Origin: Linum tenue
Taxonomy: Eukaryota > Streptophyta > Magnoliopsida > Malpighiales > Linaceae
Direction: 5' to 3'
Assembly: GCA_946122785.1 (NCBI GenBank)
Contig: CAMGYJ010000002.1
Location: 11,916,839-11,980,838 of the forward strand
DNA: 64,000 nucleotides
Shown here piece by piece: positions 34,312 through 44,895 of the stretch. A program made the position numbers and the translations under genes. A model generated the notes under the pieces. The model saw only the letters and a program-made list of their open reading frames with translations. It made no database searches and was not told the DNA's origin. Each line of letters starts with the position of its first letter. Position 1 is the first letter of the stretch.

Positions 34312-36232
34312 GTTGCCCCCCTTTGTATATCTCTTGGTATTTGAGAGGTATACAAAGTTCTTTTTAAGACACCACGTTTTGATAATGTTAATGATGGGTC
34401 GATTATTTGGTTATGACGATGCATTCAAGTTGTTTGGGATAAACTAGTTAAACAAATTGAAAGGTGATATAAAAGAGCATTCAAGTTGTTCAGGGTCTAA
34501 CTTGCTAAACAAATTAAATTATGACGCAATCACGTTGTTCGGGGTATGAAGGGCTAAACAATTGTTGATAGCAATGTGATAAGGTTGTCCGGGATATGAC
34601 ATGCTAGACATTTTCTTACAATGCAACCAAATTGTTAGGGATATAACGTGCTGAACATTTGTTGATGGTAATGCGATAGGGTTGTCCGGGATATGACATG
34701 CTAGACATTTGTACTGACAAGGCAATCAAATTTGTTCAGGGTAAGACATGCTAAAAATTTATTGGTTGCAAAGCTCTGGGGTTGTCCGGGATATGACATG
34801 CTAGACAATCAATGCATGCGATGTTGGAAATGAGTATGGGAAATCATGGGATGAGTATGATTATGTCGTGTACTGAAAGGTAAGTGAAGTGAAGTGTGAG
34901 AATAGTATGATTTGGATTTTATGGTCCCATGGCGGTAGAGCCAGATTTGAGATTTTTATCCATGGCGGTATAGCATGATTCGGTTCTATTTTGTTCCCCA
35001 TGGCGGTATAGCCTGACTTGGGGTTTTTGCCTATAGCCGTATAGGCTGGTTTGTTTTATGTATGGCGATATAGCCTGTGTTGGTTTCTTTGTGTGACTGT
35101 ATAACTTGCTTTGGTTTTTGCATGACGGTATGGTCTGAGTTGGTATTCAGGTATTTTGGTATGTCGGCGGTAGGGCCTGAGTTGGTATTTAGATATGTTG
35201 GTGGTAGGGTCTGAGTTGGTATTTATGTTTTGTTGTGTGGCAGTATAGCCTGAGTTGGTATTTAATCTTGTTCCCGTGGCGGTATAGCCTAATTTTGGGG
35301 TAATCTTGTTCCCCATGGCGGTATAGCCTGATTTCGGGTTTTATGCTGGTAGGGCCTGATTTGGGTTACTGTGTGGCGGTATAGCCTGTGTTGGTAGAGA
35401 TTTGTATTTGGCTTCACATTGATGGGCAAATGCAAGGTATTTTGTGATATGATACGATATGATATGATTTGATGAGGTATATTGCGGGAAGGTATGCCCA
35501 CCGATTGATATCTAATTTTGCTTGAAATTTCTAGTAATTAGTCATCTAATGAATGATGTCATGTGATAATTTTGACGCGTATTTGGATAAATTGTTGATG
35601 TCATATGATGTGAGTTGAAGTGCATTTGAAAAAGATTGTATGATGAGTCAGATGATGATGTCTTGAAGGATATGCCACGGAAAGAGTTTAATCCCTAATC
35701 ATGGTTTTGATATTTTGTCAAGGATTTTCTTAAATTGATCATCCACAAGGAACTACGTCATTGTCCCTTTTGTAAGCTTGATCTTTAGTTGTGCTTGCGC
35801 TGGAGTAGAATGGATGTCGTTGGTGGGTACTTTTCTTCCTTCTCCACCTTGGACACTAGTGTTTGAGTGGCTGATGTGTTTGCCAAATGATCTTCTTATT
35901 CATCAGATGTGTTTGTTAGGTTGATTATGTAGGAGGATTATGTAGCATGGTGGCCTCGATATAAAGTGATCTTTTAGTTTGATCTTCTTGATATGCGAGC
36001 ATTTCGTGGAAGAGGAATTTGTCATTTCGGGGTATTGTCTTGTTGATGTCGGTTTTCTAGACATGCTTGATTGCCTCCTCCGGGAGGTGTGAGATAGAAA
36101 ATACTTCATCGAATGATAGTTTGCTTGACCCGTTGGCCCAATAAAATAGGGGTATCTTGGCATCTCTTCATGAAGTGGTGGGAAACATGAGTAGTTGGAC
36201 ATGTGAGGTTTTGAGGTGCTTCATCCTATAGG
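34312..36232 (-). mobile_element. Truncated internal region C (1921 bp)
   Basis: Matches the first 1.9 kb of regions A and B, with both minisatellites, then breaks at TCATCCTATAGG. After that the sequence changes to GC-rich CAGCGATCTTGTCGGCGG, the interior of the DNA element. Gag and the primer site of a third unit are absent, so this end was lost by deletion or abortive repair. Confidence 0.9.
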
Positions 36233-37423
36233 CAGCGATCTTGTCGGCGGCGACGAAACAGCGATCTCGGCGGCGGCGCTTTGCAGGGAACTCGGGTTCT
36301 TGATCAAGTAAGGTTTCAAGCATAGTTTTGTGGATATTAGTTTTCGATTGGACAGATTTGAGTTAGGGTTGCATGATTCGTTCTTCTGTGGGTTTTATTT
36401 CTGGGTTTTGTGGAATGGCTTTCTGTTTGTGTCGATATTTAGTTCTGTTTGTGCCGATATTAGTTTTGTTCGTGTCGATATTAGTTCTGTATGTACCGGT
36501 ATTAGTTCTGTTTGTATTGATATTGGTTTTGTTCGAGCATGATATCAGTTTTCACTTTCCTGGATAGTTGTTTTATTGGATCTGGGTATTTGTCTTTTTA
36601 CTAGATCTGGGTTTTTCTTTTTCTGCGTTTTTTGAAGTTAAGGTTTCATGGTTTTTACTAGATCTGGGTTTTTCTTTTTCTGCGTTTTTTGTATGAGTTT
36701 GATGGATTTGTTTTCTGGTAACTTAGATTTGACTGGATTTGGGTTGCTTTCTTTTGTGGATTATGTGGATATGTTTTCTGGGTTTGTGGATGTGACTGGA
36801 TCTGGGTCTGGGTTGCTTTGTTTATGAATTTTGTGGATTTGATTGGATCTGGGTTGCTTTGTTTTCTGGGTTTTGTGGATATGTTTTGTGTGCGTTCCGA
36901 TATTAGTTTTGTTCGGGCAGGATATCAGTTTTTAATTGCCTGGATAGTAGTTTGATATATCTGGATATTCTTACATTGATATTGTTTTTGGTTGACCATG
37001 ATATCATTTGTGAATTGCCTAGATAGTTGTTTGATATATTTGGATTAAGCGGATATGTTTTCTGGGTTTGTGGATGTGACTGGATCTGGGTTTGGGTTGC
37101 TTTGTTTGTGGATTTGATTAGATCCTGGTTGCTTTGTTTTTTGGGTTTTGTGGATATGTTTTGTGTGCGTTCCGATATTAGTTCTTTTCGGGCAGGATAT
37201 CAGTTTTTGATTGCATGGATAGTTGTTTGATATATCCGGATATTCCTACATTGATATTGGTTTTGGTCGACCATGATATCTTTTGTGAATTACCTGGATA
37301 ATTGTTTGATATATTTGGATATGACTTGTTTGATATTACTTCTGATCGTTAGGGTATTCGTTATGTGGAGTCCAGCTATTGATTAGCTAATGTCGGGATA
37401 TTCTACTGGGCAGGGAAATCATA
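36233..37423 (+). repeat. Left word array of the DNA element: GATAT-rich, T-rich
   Basis: After a GC-rich start (36233-36300, GGCGGCG runs) the plus strand repeatedly carries GATATTAGTT, GATATCAGTT, GGATATTC and TTTGATATATCTGGAT, plus a block of about 230 bp given twice (near 36770-36990 and 37065-37290: TGTGGATGTGACTGGATCTG ... TTGCATGGATAGTTGTTTGA). The words are the reverse complement of those in 37850-39610. Confidence 0.55.
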
Positions 37424-37621
37424 ATGACAAGAACTAAATCAACTGCAATGAGGACCACATCAGAAGGCGAAACCTTTAGGCCTAAATGTGCCAAACAACA
37501 ACAACAAAATGAGGACCAAGAAATTGAGGATGAAGAAAGTGATGACCAAGACGATGAGGGAAAAGGAAGAAAAGTTTATTTTAGATTTGTAAAACTGAAC
37601 TTAGGGTTAGATAATATTTAG
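37424..37621 (+). CDS. Short acidic hypothetical reading frame in the DNA element
   Basis: 65 residues, MTRTKSTAMRTTSEGETF..., with a Gln-run and an acidic run (NEDQEIEDEESDDQDDEGKG). It follows a CTGGGCAG splice-acceptor-like site at 37406-37413, and GATCAAGTAAGG near 36302 could be a matching donor. The frame could be the second exon of a small spliced gene or captured fragment. I recognise no family. Low-complexity composition makes chance likely. Confidence 0.2.
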   Translation: MTRTKSTAMRTTSEGETFRPKCAKQQQQNEDQEIEDEESDDQDDEGKGRKVYFRFVKLNLGLDNI

Positions 37622-37703
37622 GGAAAGATGTTGGTTTGTAGCAAAATGGATAATATTTTGTTAAATGTTGGATATAATTACCAACATAAATTCTCAAAAC
37701 CCA

Positions 37704-39130
37704 CAGACAAAAATCGAACCACCCTACATTGTGTTCAAAACCATTTCCACAATATCGTCTTCTAAACCCGAAACCAAAACTCGAACCCTGTACCTGAAAC
37801 CCTAACCCTAAACACAAAGTTTGAACCCTGAACCCTAATACCCACCACACACATATTAATATCTGAACATCACAAACTAATACCAATTACACATAAACTC
37901 TAAACCTTAATCGCTTATTAAACTAAATTTCAAAACAAACACAGATAAACATCCATACAAAACAAATCCAAACAACCTAGAATAATATCCGTTCACCATA
38001 ACAAATACCCACAACACCCGGACCAATATCTCATCGCCTAAGACCAATATACATTCAGATCGTAAATAATATCCTCACCATACAAACTAATACCCACCAC
38101 ACACAGACGAATATCTGACCATCGCAGACTAATATCCATACATCTCATACTAATATCCTCCAATCACATAATAATATCTTATCACCACAGACAAAAATCG
38201 AACCACCCTACATTGTTTTCAAAACCATTTCCACAATATCGTCTTCTAAACCCGAAACCAAAACTCGAACCCTGTACCTGAAACCCTAACCCTAAACACA
38301 AAGTTTGAACCCTGAACCCTAATACCCACCACACACAGATTAATATCTGAACATCACAAACTAATACCAATTACACATAAACTCTAAACCTTAATCGCTT
38401 ATTAAACTAAATTTCAAAACAAACACAGATAAACATCCATACAAAACAAATCCAAACCACCTAGAATAATATCCGTTCACCATAACAAATACCCACAACA
38501 CCCGGACCAATATCTCATCGCCTAAGACCAATATACATTCAGATCGTAAATAATATCCTCACCATACAGACTAATACCCACAACACACAGACGAATATCT
38601 GACCATCGCAGACTAATATCCATACATCTCATACTAATATCCTCCAATCACATAATAATATCTTATCACCATAGACAAAAATCGAATCACCCTACATTGT
38701 TTTCAAAACCATTTCCACAATATCGTCTTCTAAACCCGAAACCAAAACTCGAACCCTGTACCTGAAACCCTAACCCTAAACACTAAACACAAAGCTTGAA
38801 CCCTGAACCCTAATACCCACCACACACAGATTAATATTTGAACATCACAAACTAATACCAATTACACATAAACTCTAAACCTTAATCGCTTATTAAACTA
38901 AATTTCAAAACAAACACAGATAAACATCCATACAAAACAAATCCAAACCACCTAGAATAATATCCGTTCACCATAACAAATACCCACAACACCCGGACCA
39001 ATATCTCATCGCCTAAGACCAATATACATTCAGATCGTAAATAATATCCTCACCATACAGACTAATACCCACCACACACAGACAAATATCTGACCATCGC
39101 AGACTAATACCCACCGCACATAGACTAATA
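37704..39130. repeat. Tandem repeat, three units of about 483 bp
   Basis: Units start at AGACAAAAATCGAA near 37704, 38190 and 38672. Each contains AAAACCATTTCCACAATATC, a telomere-like stretch AAACCCTAACCCTAAACAC, and a series of AATATC words. Copies differ by scattered substitutions and a 7-bp gain (CACTAAA) in the third, so the expansion is older than the LTR array. Minus-strand frames at 37581-37886 and 38182-38370 are products of this repeat. Confidence 0.85.
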
Positions 39131-40122
39131 TCTAACAATCGCAAACTAATACCAAAAGTAATTAAATTGACAATGAACTAATATCAACAGACTAATATCA
39201 GTTAATGAGAAAACAAATATCCAAACATCCCAGACAAATAGTTGAAAACATGAACTAATATCTCAAACCAAAAGCTAATATCCGAACCACCTAAACTAAT
39301 ACCCATTCTTTGCAAAAACAAAGACAAACACCACCGAGTTTAATATCCGACTACAAGACTAATCACTAAATCATAAACCCTAAACCATCACTCTCCTACT
39401 ATTATTGTTTCATGGGCCTTCGGCCCATGGGCCCTCGGCGGGCAGCCCTAACTAAGGTTGCAAGCCTTATGTGTTAGGACTTGATAGTGTGTTTAATTTT
39501 GATGGAAGACACAATATACATTACTTCACAAACTAATATCCACTGCATATAATATCAGTTCATTCAAAAATAAATATCCATACCGCCCAGACTAATATCT
39601 GACCATATAAACTTGATATCCTTCAGCCCATGGATAAATATCCACACACACACAAAAAAAAAAAAAAAGAGGTTGAGAGAGAAAAGAAGTGGTCCAAAAA
39701 TAAATTCCCCCAATCACTCTTTTCCCCCACTTTTTCGTCACTTCTCTTTTTCTTGCAATTACTTTTTCCTTTTTTTTTTCTTTCTTTTCTGTCACTTCCC
39801 TCCTCTCTCCAATTATTTATCACTTTTCTTTATATTTTTTCGTCATTTCTCTCCTCTCTCCAATTAATCAGCTTCTTGGTGGACCCACAGAAGCCACTTT
39901 TTCAGCTTCTCTCCCCCATTTTAATCATTTCCCCAAATAAATCATCCACCCTCTCCCTTTTTTTCCCTTTCTCCCGCCCTTGACAACTGGTCCTACCGAG
40001 CCGCCACCCATCAGCTCCCTCTCCTTTCTCGACTGGGCTAAAAAACCCACAAAACCCCACTTAAATTAGCCCATCTATCCCCTCCGTTGGATCTCAGCTA
40101 GGCCTACGTGGACAAAATCCAA
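39131..40122. other. Right end of the DNA element: AATATC words, low complexity, gene-like leader
   Basis: 39131-39610 continues the AATATC(C/T)-rich array. 39411-39429 is a perfect hairpin, CATGGGCC-TTC-GGCCCATG. 39650-39990 is A/T/C-rich low complexity (CACACAC, A-run, TTTTTCTT) whose open frames are not credible. The last 130 bp turn GC-rich and lead into the right inverted repeat. Confidence 0.5.
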
Positions 40123-40161
40123 ACCGTGTTAGCATCTCCTAACAAAGACATCAGTTAGGAG

Positions 40162-40290
40162 ACTAACAGACTGGCAGTTGTTCTTCGAGAAACCGTTAAT
40201 GAAATTTGCTCTGCACAGTGAGGGACTGAGGAAGTTTGTAGCGGAATCCTGATGAGACGGAGGTAAAGTAATCAGAACTCAGCCGGGAAG
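40162..40290 (+). promoter_or_regulatory. COG7 5' leader left between transposon end and start codon
   Basis: Only 129 bases separate the end of the 29-kb insertion from the COG7 ATG. No TATA box is visible here. Unless COG7 uses a compact TATA-less promoter in this stretch, transcription must start within the transposon (for example the CT-rich 39,700-40,120 region). Confidence 0.4.
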
Positions 40291-43200
40291 ATGATGCTGG
40301 ATCTAGGTCCGTTCTCCGACGAGAAATTCGACCCGAAGAAATGGATCAACTTCGCTTGCCAGACCCGGCACCCGCAGGAATCCCTCGACGACCACCTCGT
40401 CGATATGGAAATGAAGCTGCAGATGATGTCCGAGGAGATTGCGGCGTCGCTCGAGGAGCAGAGCGCTGCCGCGCTCCTCCGCGTCCCTCGCGCTACTCGT
40501 GATGTTGTTCGCCTCCGTGATGATGCCGTTTCGCTTCGTAGCTCGATCTCCGCAATCCTTCAGAAGCTCAAAAAGGTTTTCCTCCTTTGGCTTTCATCGA
40601 ATGGAGATCTGTGCATTGCTGCAGTGTGGTAATCAAGTAAATTAGCTGGAGATTTGATAATTCTGCTTCGGTTTTGGTTTGATGTGTGTAGGCAGAGGGG
40701 TCTTCGGCTGAGTCTATAGCTGCTCTTGCTAAGGTTGATACTGTAAAACAGAGAATGGAAGCTGCGTACGAGACTCTACAGGTGTTTATTCTGCAAATTA
40801 ACTGGAAAGAATGGGATTTCTCGATTGTTTATGTATTTGCATGATGAATTGATTACTTTTGTCTTGATGCGTTTCATACTTTCATTGCAGGATGCAGCGG
40901 GATTAACCCAATTAAGTTCTACAGTGGAGGATGTGTTTGCCAGTGGTGATCTTCCTCGTGCTGCAGAAACATTGGCTAATATGAGACACTGCTTGTCTGC
41001 TGTTGGCGAGGTTATTATCAAGTTCCGTTGATCTACCATCCGTGTTTTACGTTTTCATGTTGCTGATAGTGCTAACTCAGTTGCTCATTCTCTTATCTAC
41101 TCTCTCTGCAATAGGTTGCTGAATTTGCTAATGTGAGAAAGCAACTTGAGGTCTTAGAGGATAGGCTTGATTCGATGGTGCAGCCTCGTCTAACAGATGC
41201 ATTATCGAACCGCAAGGTTATCCATGATCCCAGAGAACGTGCATTTCTTGGCTTCCAGTCTACATATGTGATTAGGGTGTTTACTCACACTGCCTGCTGT
41301 TAGTATAGGTTGAAGTTGCACAAGAGTTGCGTGGAATTCTGATGAGAATTGGCAGATTCAAGTCTCTCGAGGTGCATTATTCTAAAGTTCATTTGAAGCC
41401 AATCAAGCAGATGTGGGAGGATTTTGATGCTAGGCAGCTAGCTACTAAGCATGCAAATGGCAGGAATGAGTTCGGAAGGACTGCAGGCAACACTGATTTG
41501 CCAACAGTTCCTTTTTCAAGTTGGTTGCCGAGCTTCTATGATGAACTGCTGATGTATCTTGAACAAGAATGGAAGTGGTATATTCTTCTTCTCCCTTAAT
41601 TTCAACCAGAGTTGGTTTCTCTAAACGGAAAAATTCTAGCCTCCAGCTATTATAAGCTGTGACAGCCATTTAGAACAGAGTAGAAGACTATGCTAGTTTA
41701 TCTTATTAAACACAGCTGGCAGCCTTCCTAGTAATGAAAGAACAATGACTTTCTAAGTAGACTAAATGGTATCTTTTTCATGCTCAAACATGGAGAAAAA
41801 AATTATAAAAAGTTTGATTCGCCATCTGGGAATTAACCTCAGATTGCCGAAAGCCTTGGCCTTCAATGAACTTCATTGCCCTGGAGACATACAATTTGAT
41901 AGACATTCTCAATTCACTGCTGTATTGTTAGGCCTTTTTGCTATTTTTATAATAAATTGCCTCCGGTAGTAAACATCAGAAGCCAGTGCATTATGTCTAC
42001 CTACGTGCTTTTTATACTAGTTCTACCTCAGTGTTCGAACTAGATACTAAAATTACAGTTATAGGTGCATGGTTGCTTTCCCTGATGATTATAAGGTGCT
42101 GGTACCAAAGCTACTGGTTGAAACAATAGCAGCTGTGGGAGCAAGTTTTGTCTCTCGACTTGACCTTGCCACTGGAGAAGTCGTTCCTGAAACTAAAGCA
42201 CTTTCAAAAGGTCCATCCAATCATCTTCTTCATTTCATATATTCTTATGTTTTTCGATCAATCCAATTGCTAGTTTACTAGATATATAGTGGTTGCATAA
42301 GACGGTTGTTGATCCTTAAATCTAAACTGAGCTATTACTCAATGCCCCAATAGAAGCAAGATAGTTATGTGTTTTTAGATGCTTCTTTTTCTTATTTTAC
42401 TCGCCTGTTGAAGCTCATATCTCCATTTACGAATTCAGGCATACTGGATATTTTGTCGGGAGATATGCCAAAGGGCATCAAGCTTCAGACTAAGCACCTC
42501 AAAGCACTAATCGAATTGCACAATACTACTGGTACTTTTGCAAGGAATATCCAACACTTGTTTTCAGAATCTGATCTTCGAGTTCTCATGGATACGCTGA
42601 AGGCTGTTTACCTGCCCTATGAAGCATACAAACAGAGGTGAGCTATCGTTAACTTAAATGAACAGGTCTCCCCTATGTTCAATACTTCTCGGGTTTACTT
42701 TTGATCACAAGAGATCTGTGATTCTCTAGTTCAATGAACTTCTTGTATTCCTCATTAGCTCAATAAAGTGGGTGATTATCTCAATTTGTTTTTACCTATT
42801 AAAATTATATGCTTGTAGGTATGGACAGATGGAGCGTGCCATCTTGTCCTCCGAGATTGCTGGGGTTGATCTAAGAGGAGCAGTTACTCGTGGTGTGGGA
42901 GCCCAAGGAATTGAACTGAGTGAAACAGTTCGAAGGATGGAAGAGTCTATCCCACAAGTAATTGTTCTTCTAGAAGCTTCTGTTGAGAGATGCCTCAGCT
43001 TCACTGGTGGGTCCGAGGTGGATGAGCTGCTTCTTGCACTTGATGATATAATGCTCCAGTACATCTCTTCTCTCCAAGAAACCCTCAGATCATTAAGGGC
43101 TGTCTGTGGAGTGGATAATGATTCTATGGATCCCAAGGATGGGAGTCAAAGCATACGGAAAGCTGACTCGTCCTCAAACGAAGAGGAATGGTCAATTGTC

Positions 43201-44318
43201 CAGGGGGCCCTTCAAATACTCACTGTTGCAGACTGTTTGACAAGCAGATCCTCTGTGTTTGAAGCATCCTTGAGAGCTGCTCTAGCTAGAGTAAGCACTA
43301 GTCTGTCATTTTCTGTGTTTGGATCAAGTTTGGACCAGAACTATTCGCATGGAGGAAATACTGATGGCGATGGACAGCCTTCCTTGGGTGGAAGAGCTGC
43401 TTTGGATGTTGCAGCTATACGTCTCGTCGATGTTCCAGAGAAGGCTCGCAAACTATTTAACTTATTGGATCAGGTACACGAGTTTACATGTGTTTGGATC
43501 ACTTTTAAACCCCAACTTTCCCTGAAGTTATTTTTTTCAGCAAAAAAAAAACATTGTTCCGTCCTTTTCATTATCATCTGCTCTCCTTCTCGCTGATTCC
43601 TAAATAATCATTCGCATGAATTGCAGTCAAAAGACCCGAGATTTCACGCTCTTCCTCACGCATCACAGAGAGTTGCAGGATTCGTTGATACAATTAATGA
43701 ACTTGTGTATGATGTCCTCATATCCAAGGTAAGGCAACGCCTTAGCGACGTATCGCGTTTGCCCATCTGGGTGGCGGTCGAAGAGCAGAGCGCTTTCCAT
43801 CTTCCGACTTTCAGTGCCTACCCACAAGCCTACATTACCAGCATAGGGGAATATCTTCTTACTTTACCCCAGCAGTTGGAGCCACTTGCCGAGGGCATAT
43901 CGAATAGTGATTCCAACAATGACGAAGCCCAGTGCTTTGCAGCTGAATGGATGTTCAAGGTACGCAATAGCCGAACTATTCTGGTTAATGGGAAATCTCA
44001 ATGGAAAAAATCAATGTTCATTCGTTTTTGTTTCTTGGTCCGCAGGTTGCAGAGGGAGCCACTGCTCTTTACATGGACCAGTTGAGGGGAATTCAGCATG
44101 TAACTGACAAGGGAGCTCAGCAGCTGTCAGTCGATATTGAATACTTGAGTAACGTGCTTTCAGCCCTGTCGATGGAGGTTCCCCCTGCTCTCGCAACGTT
44201 TCAAACATGTCTCTCGACGCCGAGGGACCAACTGAGGAACCTTGTGAAATCTGAGACCCAACTCGACTTCCCCACAGTAAACCTTGTATGTAAGATTCGG
44301 CGTGTCAGCTTAGATTAG
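40291..44318 (+). CDS. COG7: Conserved oligomeric Golgi complex subunit 7 (COG7)
   Basis: Subunit of lobe B of the COG tethering complex, which captures retrograde vesicles at the Golgi; the Arabidopsis orthologue is EMBRYO YELLOW, needed for embryo and meristem development. Ten exons: 40291-40575, 40692-40781, 40891-41010, 41115-41216, 41309-41577, 42065-42210, 42439-42637, 42819-43473, 43627-43959 and 44046-44318. All have GT-AG borders and phases that join without a stop: 2472 nt, 823 residues, normal length. It starts MMLDLGPFSDEKFDPKKWI and contains conserved plant blocks DDAVSLRSSISAILQKLKK (exon 1), LTQLSSTVEDVFASGDLPRA (exon 3), RGVGAQGIELSETVRRMEES (exon 8), SKVRQRLSDVSRLPIW (exon 9) and VDIEYLSNVLSALSM (exon 10). 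No breaks seen. The upstream region was replaced by a transposon. Confidence 0.96.
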
Positions 44319-44474
44319 AACAAAGAAGTTGTTTCGCTACAACTTACGAGTATATAAATTCATACAACATATTCAGATTCTCGTTGCAACCTTATTTGTA
44401 TTTTGCAAAGTTTTCTTGTTTTGATAAAGTTTTGTGACGATTTTGTAAGCATCGCAACATTAGCGAATTGCTGC

Positions 44475-44878
44475 CGTGATCGGGGGTGCTTTATGTTGAG
44501 TTTGGGAGTGTGGCTGGGGATGTTCTGGTGAACTTTCTTTGTTTCGGCGTTGTTGCCGACTTGTGGGGTGCTTTAGGTTGAGTTTGGGAGTGGCTGGGGA
44601 TGTTCTGGTGACCTTTCTTTGTTTCTCTTGCGGCTCGCTGTTACTTTCCCTTTCCTTTTTTTGTTTTGTTGGTTGGGGGCTGCTTCCCCTGGGATTGTTC
44701 TGCTGTTTCCTTTCCTTTTTTTTGTTTTGTTGGTTGGGGGCTGCTTCCCCTGGGATTGTTCTGTTGTTGCTTTTTGGACCTTTGGGGTTGGGAGTCTGCA
44801 CCTCTTGTGCGACTTTCAGACTCGTGTTCTTTTTTCTTATTCTTTCTAATGCAACTTTCACCTTCATCAAAAAAAAAA
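44475..44878 (+). mobile_element. 5'-truncated L1-type LINE tail with perfect target-site duplication
   Basis: 404 bp ending in an A run are flanked by identical 17-mers, CATTAGCGAATTGCTGC (44458-44474 and 44879-44895). The end CAACTTTCACCTTCATCAAA followed by A's is typical of plant L1 3' ends. Inside are two local duplications: GAGTTTGGGAGTGTGGCTGG-like (44497 and 44580) and TTGGTTGGGGGCTGCTTCCC (44668 and 44731). It sits about 140 bp after the COG7 stop, probably in or just past its 3' UTR. The T/G-rich open frames here are not genes. Confidence 0.85.
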
Positions 44879-44895
44879 CATTAGCGAATTGCTGC

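Larger units (their letters stand above)
11207..36232 (-). mobile_element. Tandem array of a Tat/Ogre-like non-autonomous LTR retrotransposon (LTR-int-LTR-int-LTR-partial int)
   Basis: A 9.79-kb unit repeats 2.55 times head to tail. LTRs start at 11207, 20995 and 30786 (offsets 9788 and 9791). Both full internal regions are 6264 bp. All parts are in minus orientation: polypurine tract, then LTR starting TGTAGACACC, ending GGTTGCGACA, then a primer site starting TGGCGACTCCGC. By eye I found only four differences among the three LTRs. The third internal region stops abruptly at 36232 and joins unrelated sequence. A decayed Tat/Ogre-type gag is present but no protease, RT, RNase H or integrase, so the family depends on a helper. 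Unequal exchange between LTRs is the simplest origin; an assembly duplication must be excluded. Confidence 0.92.
11123..40161. mobile_element. TIR DNA transposon hosting the 25-kb retrotransposon array
   Basis: The ends are inverted. CTCCTAAC (11123-11130) and GTTAGGAGATGCTAACA (11141-11157) at left match TGTTAGCATCTCCTAAC (40127-40143) and GTTAGGAG (40154-40161) at right. Weaker similarity goes further in (TCCACGT, AAGGCT/AGCT, CCATCGG/CCAACGG). Without the array only 84 bp remain at left and 3.9 kb at right. The interior has inverted subterminal word arrays. I found no clear target duplication or transposase, so superfamily is unassigned (Mutator- or CACTA-like organisation). It lies between the divergent sHSP and COG7 genes. 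Confidence 0.6.

Noticed and set aside
37740..38840. True telomere or subtelomere
   Set aside because: Telomere-like CCCTAAA units occur only twice in a row per 483-bp repeat, inside a transposon.
39630..39983. Phe/Leu/Ser-rich frames of 84-117 codons
   Set aside because: A/T/C low-complexity sequence at the end of the DNA element; no stable hydrophobic-segment pattern or homology.
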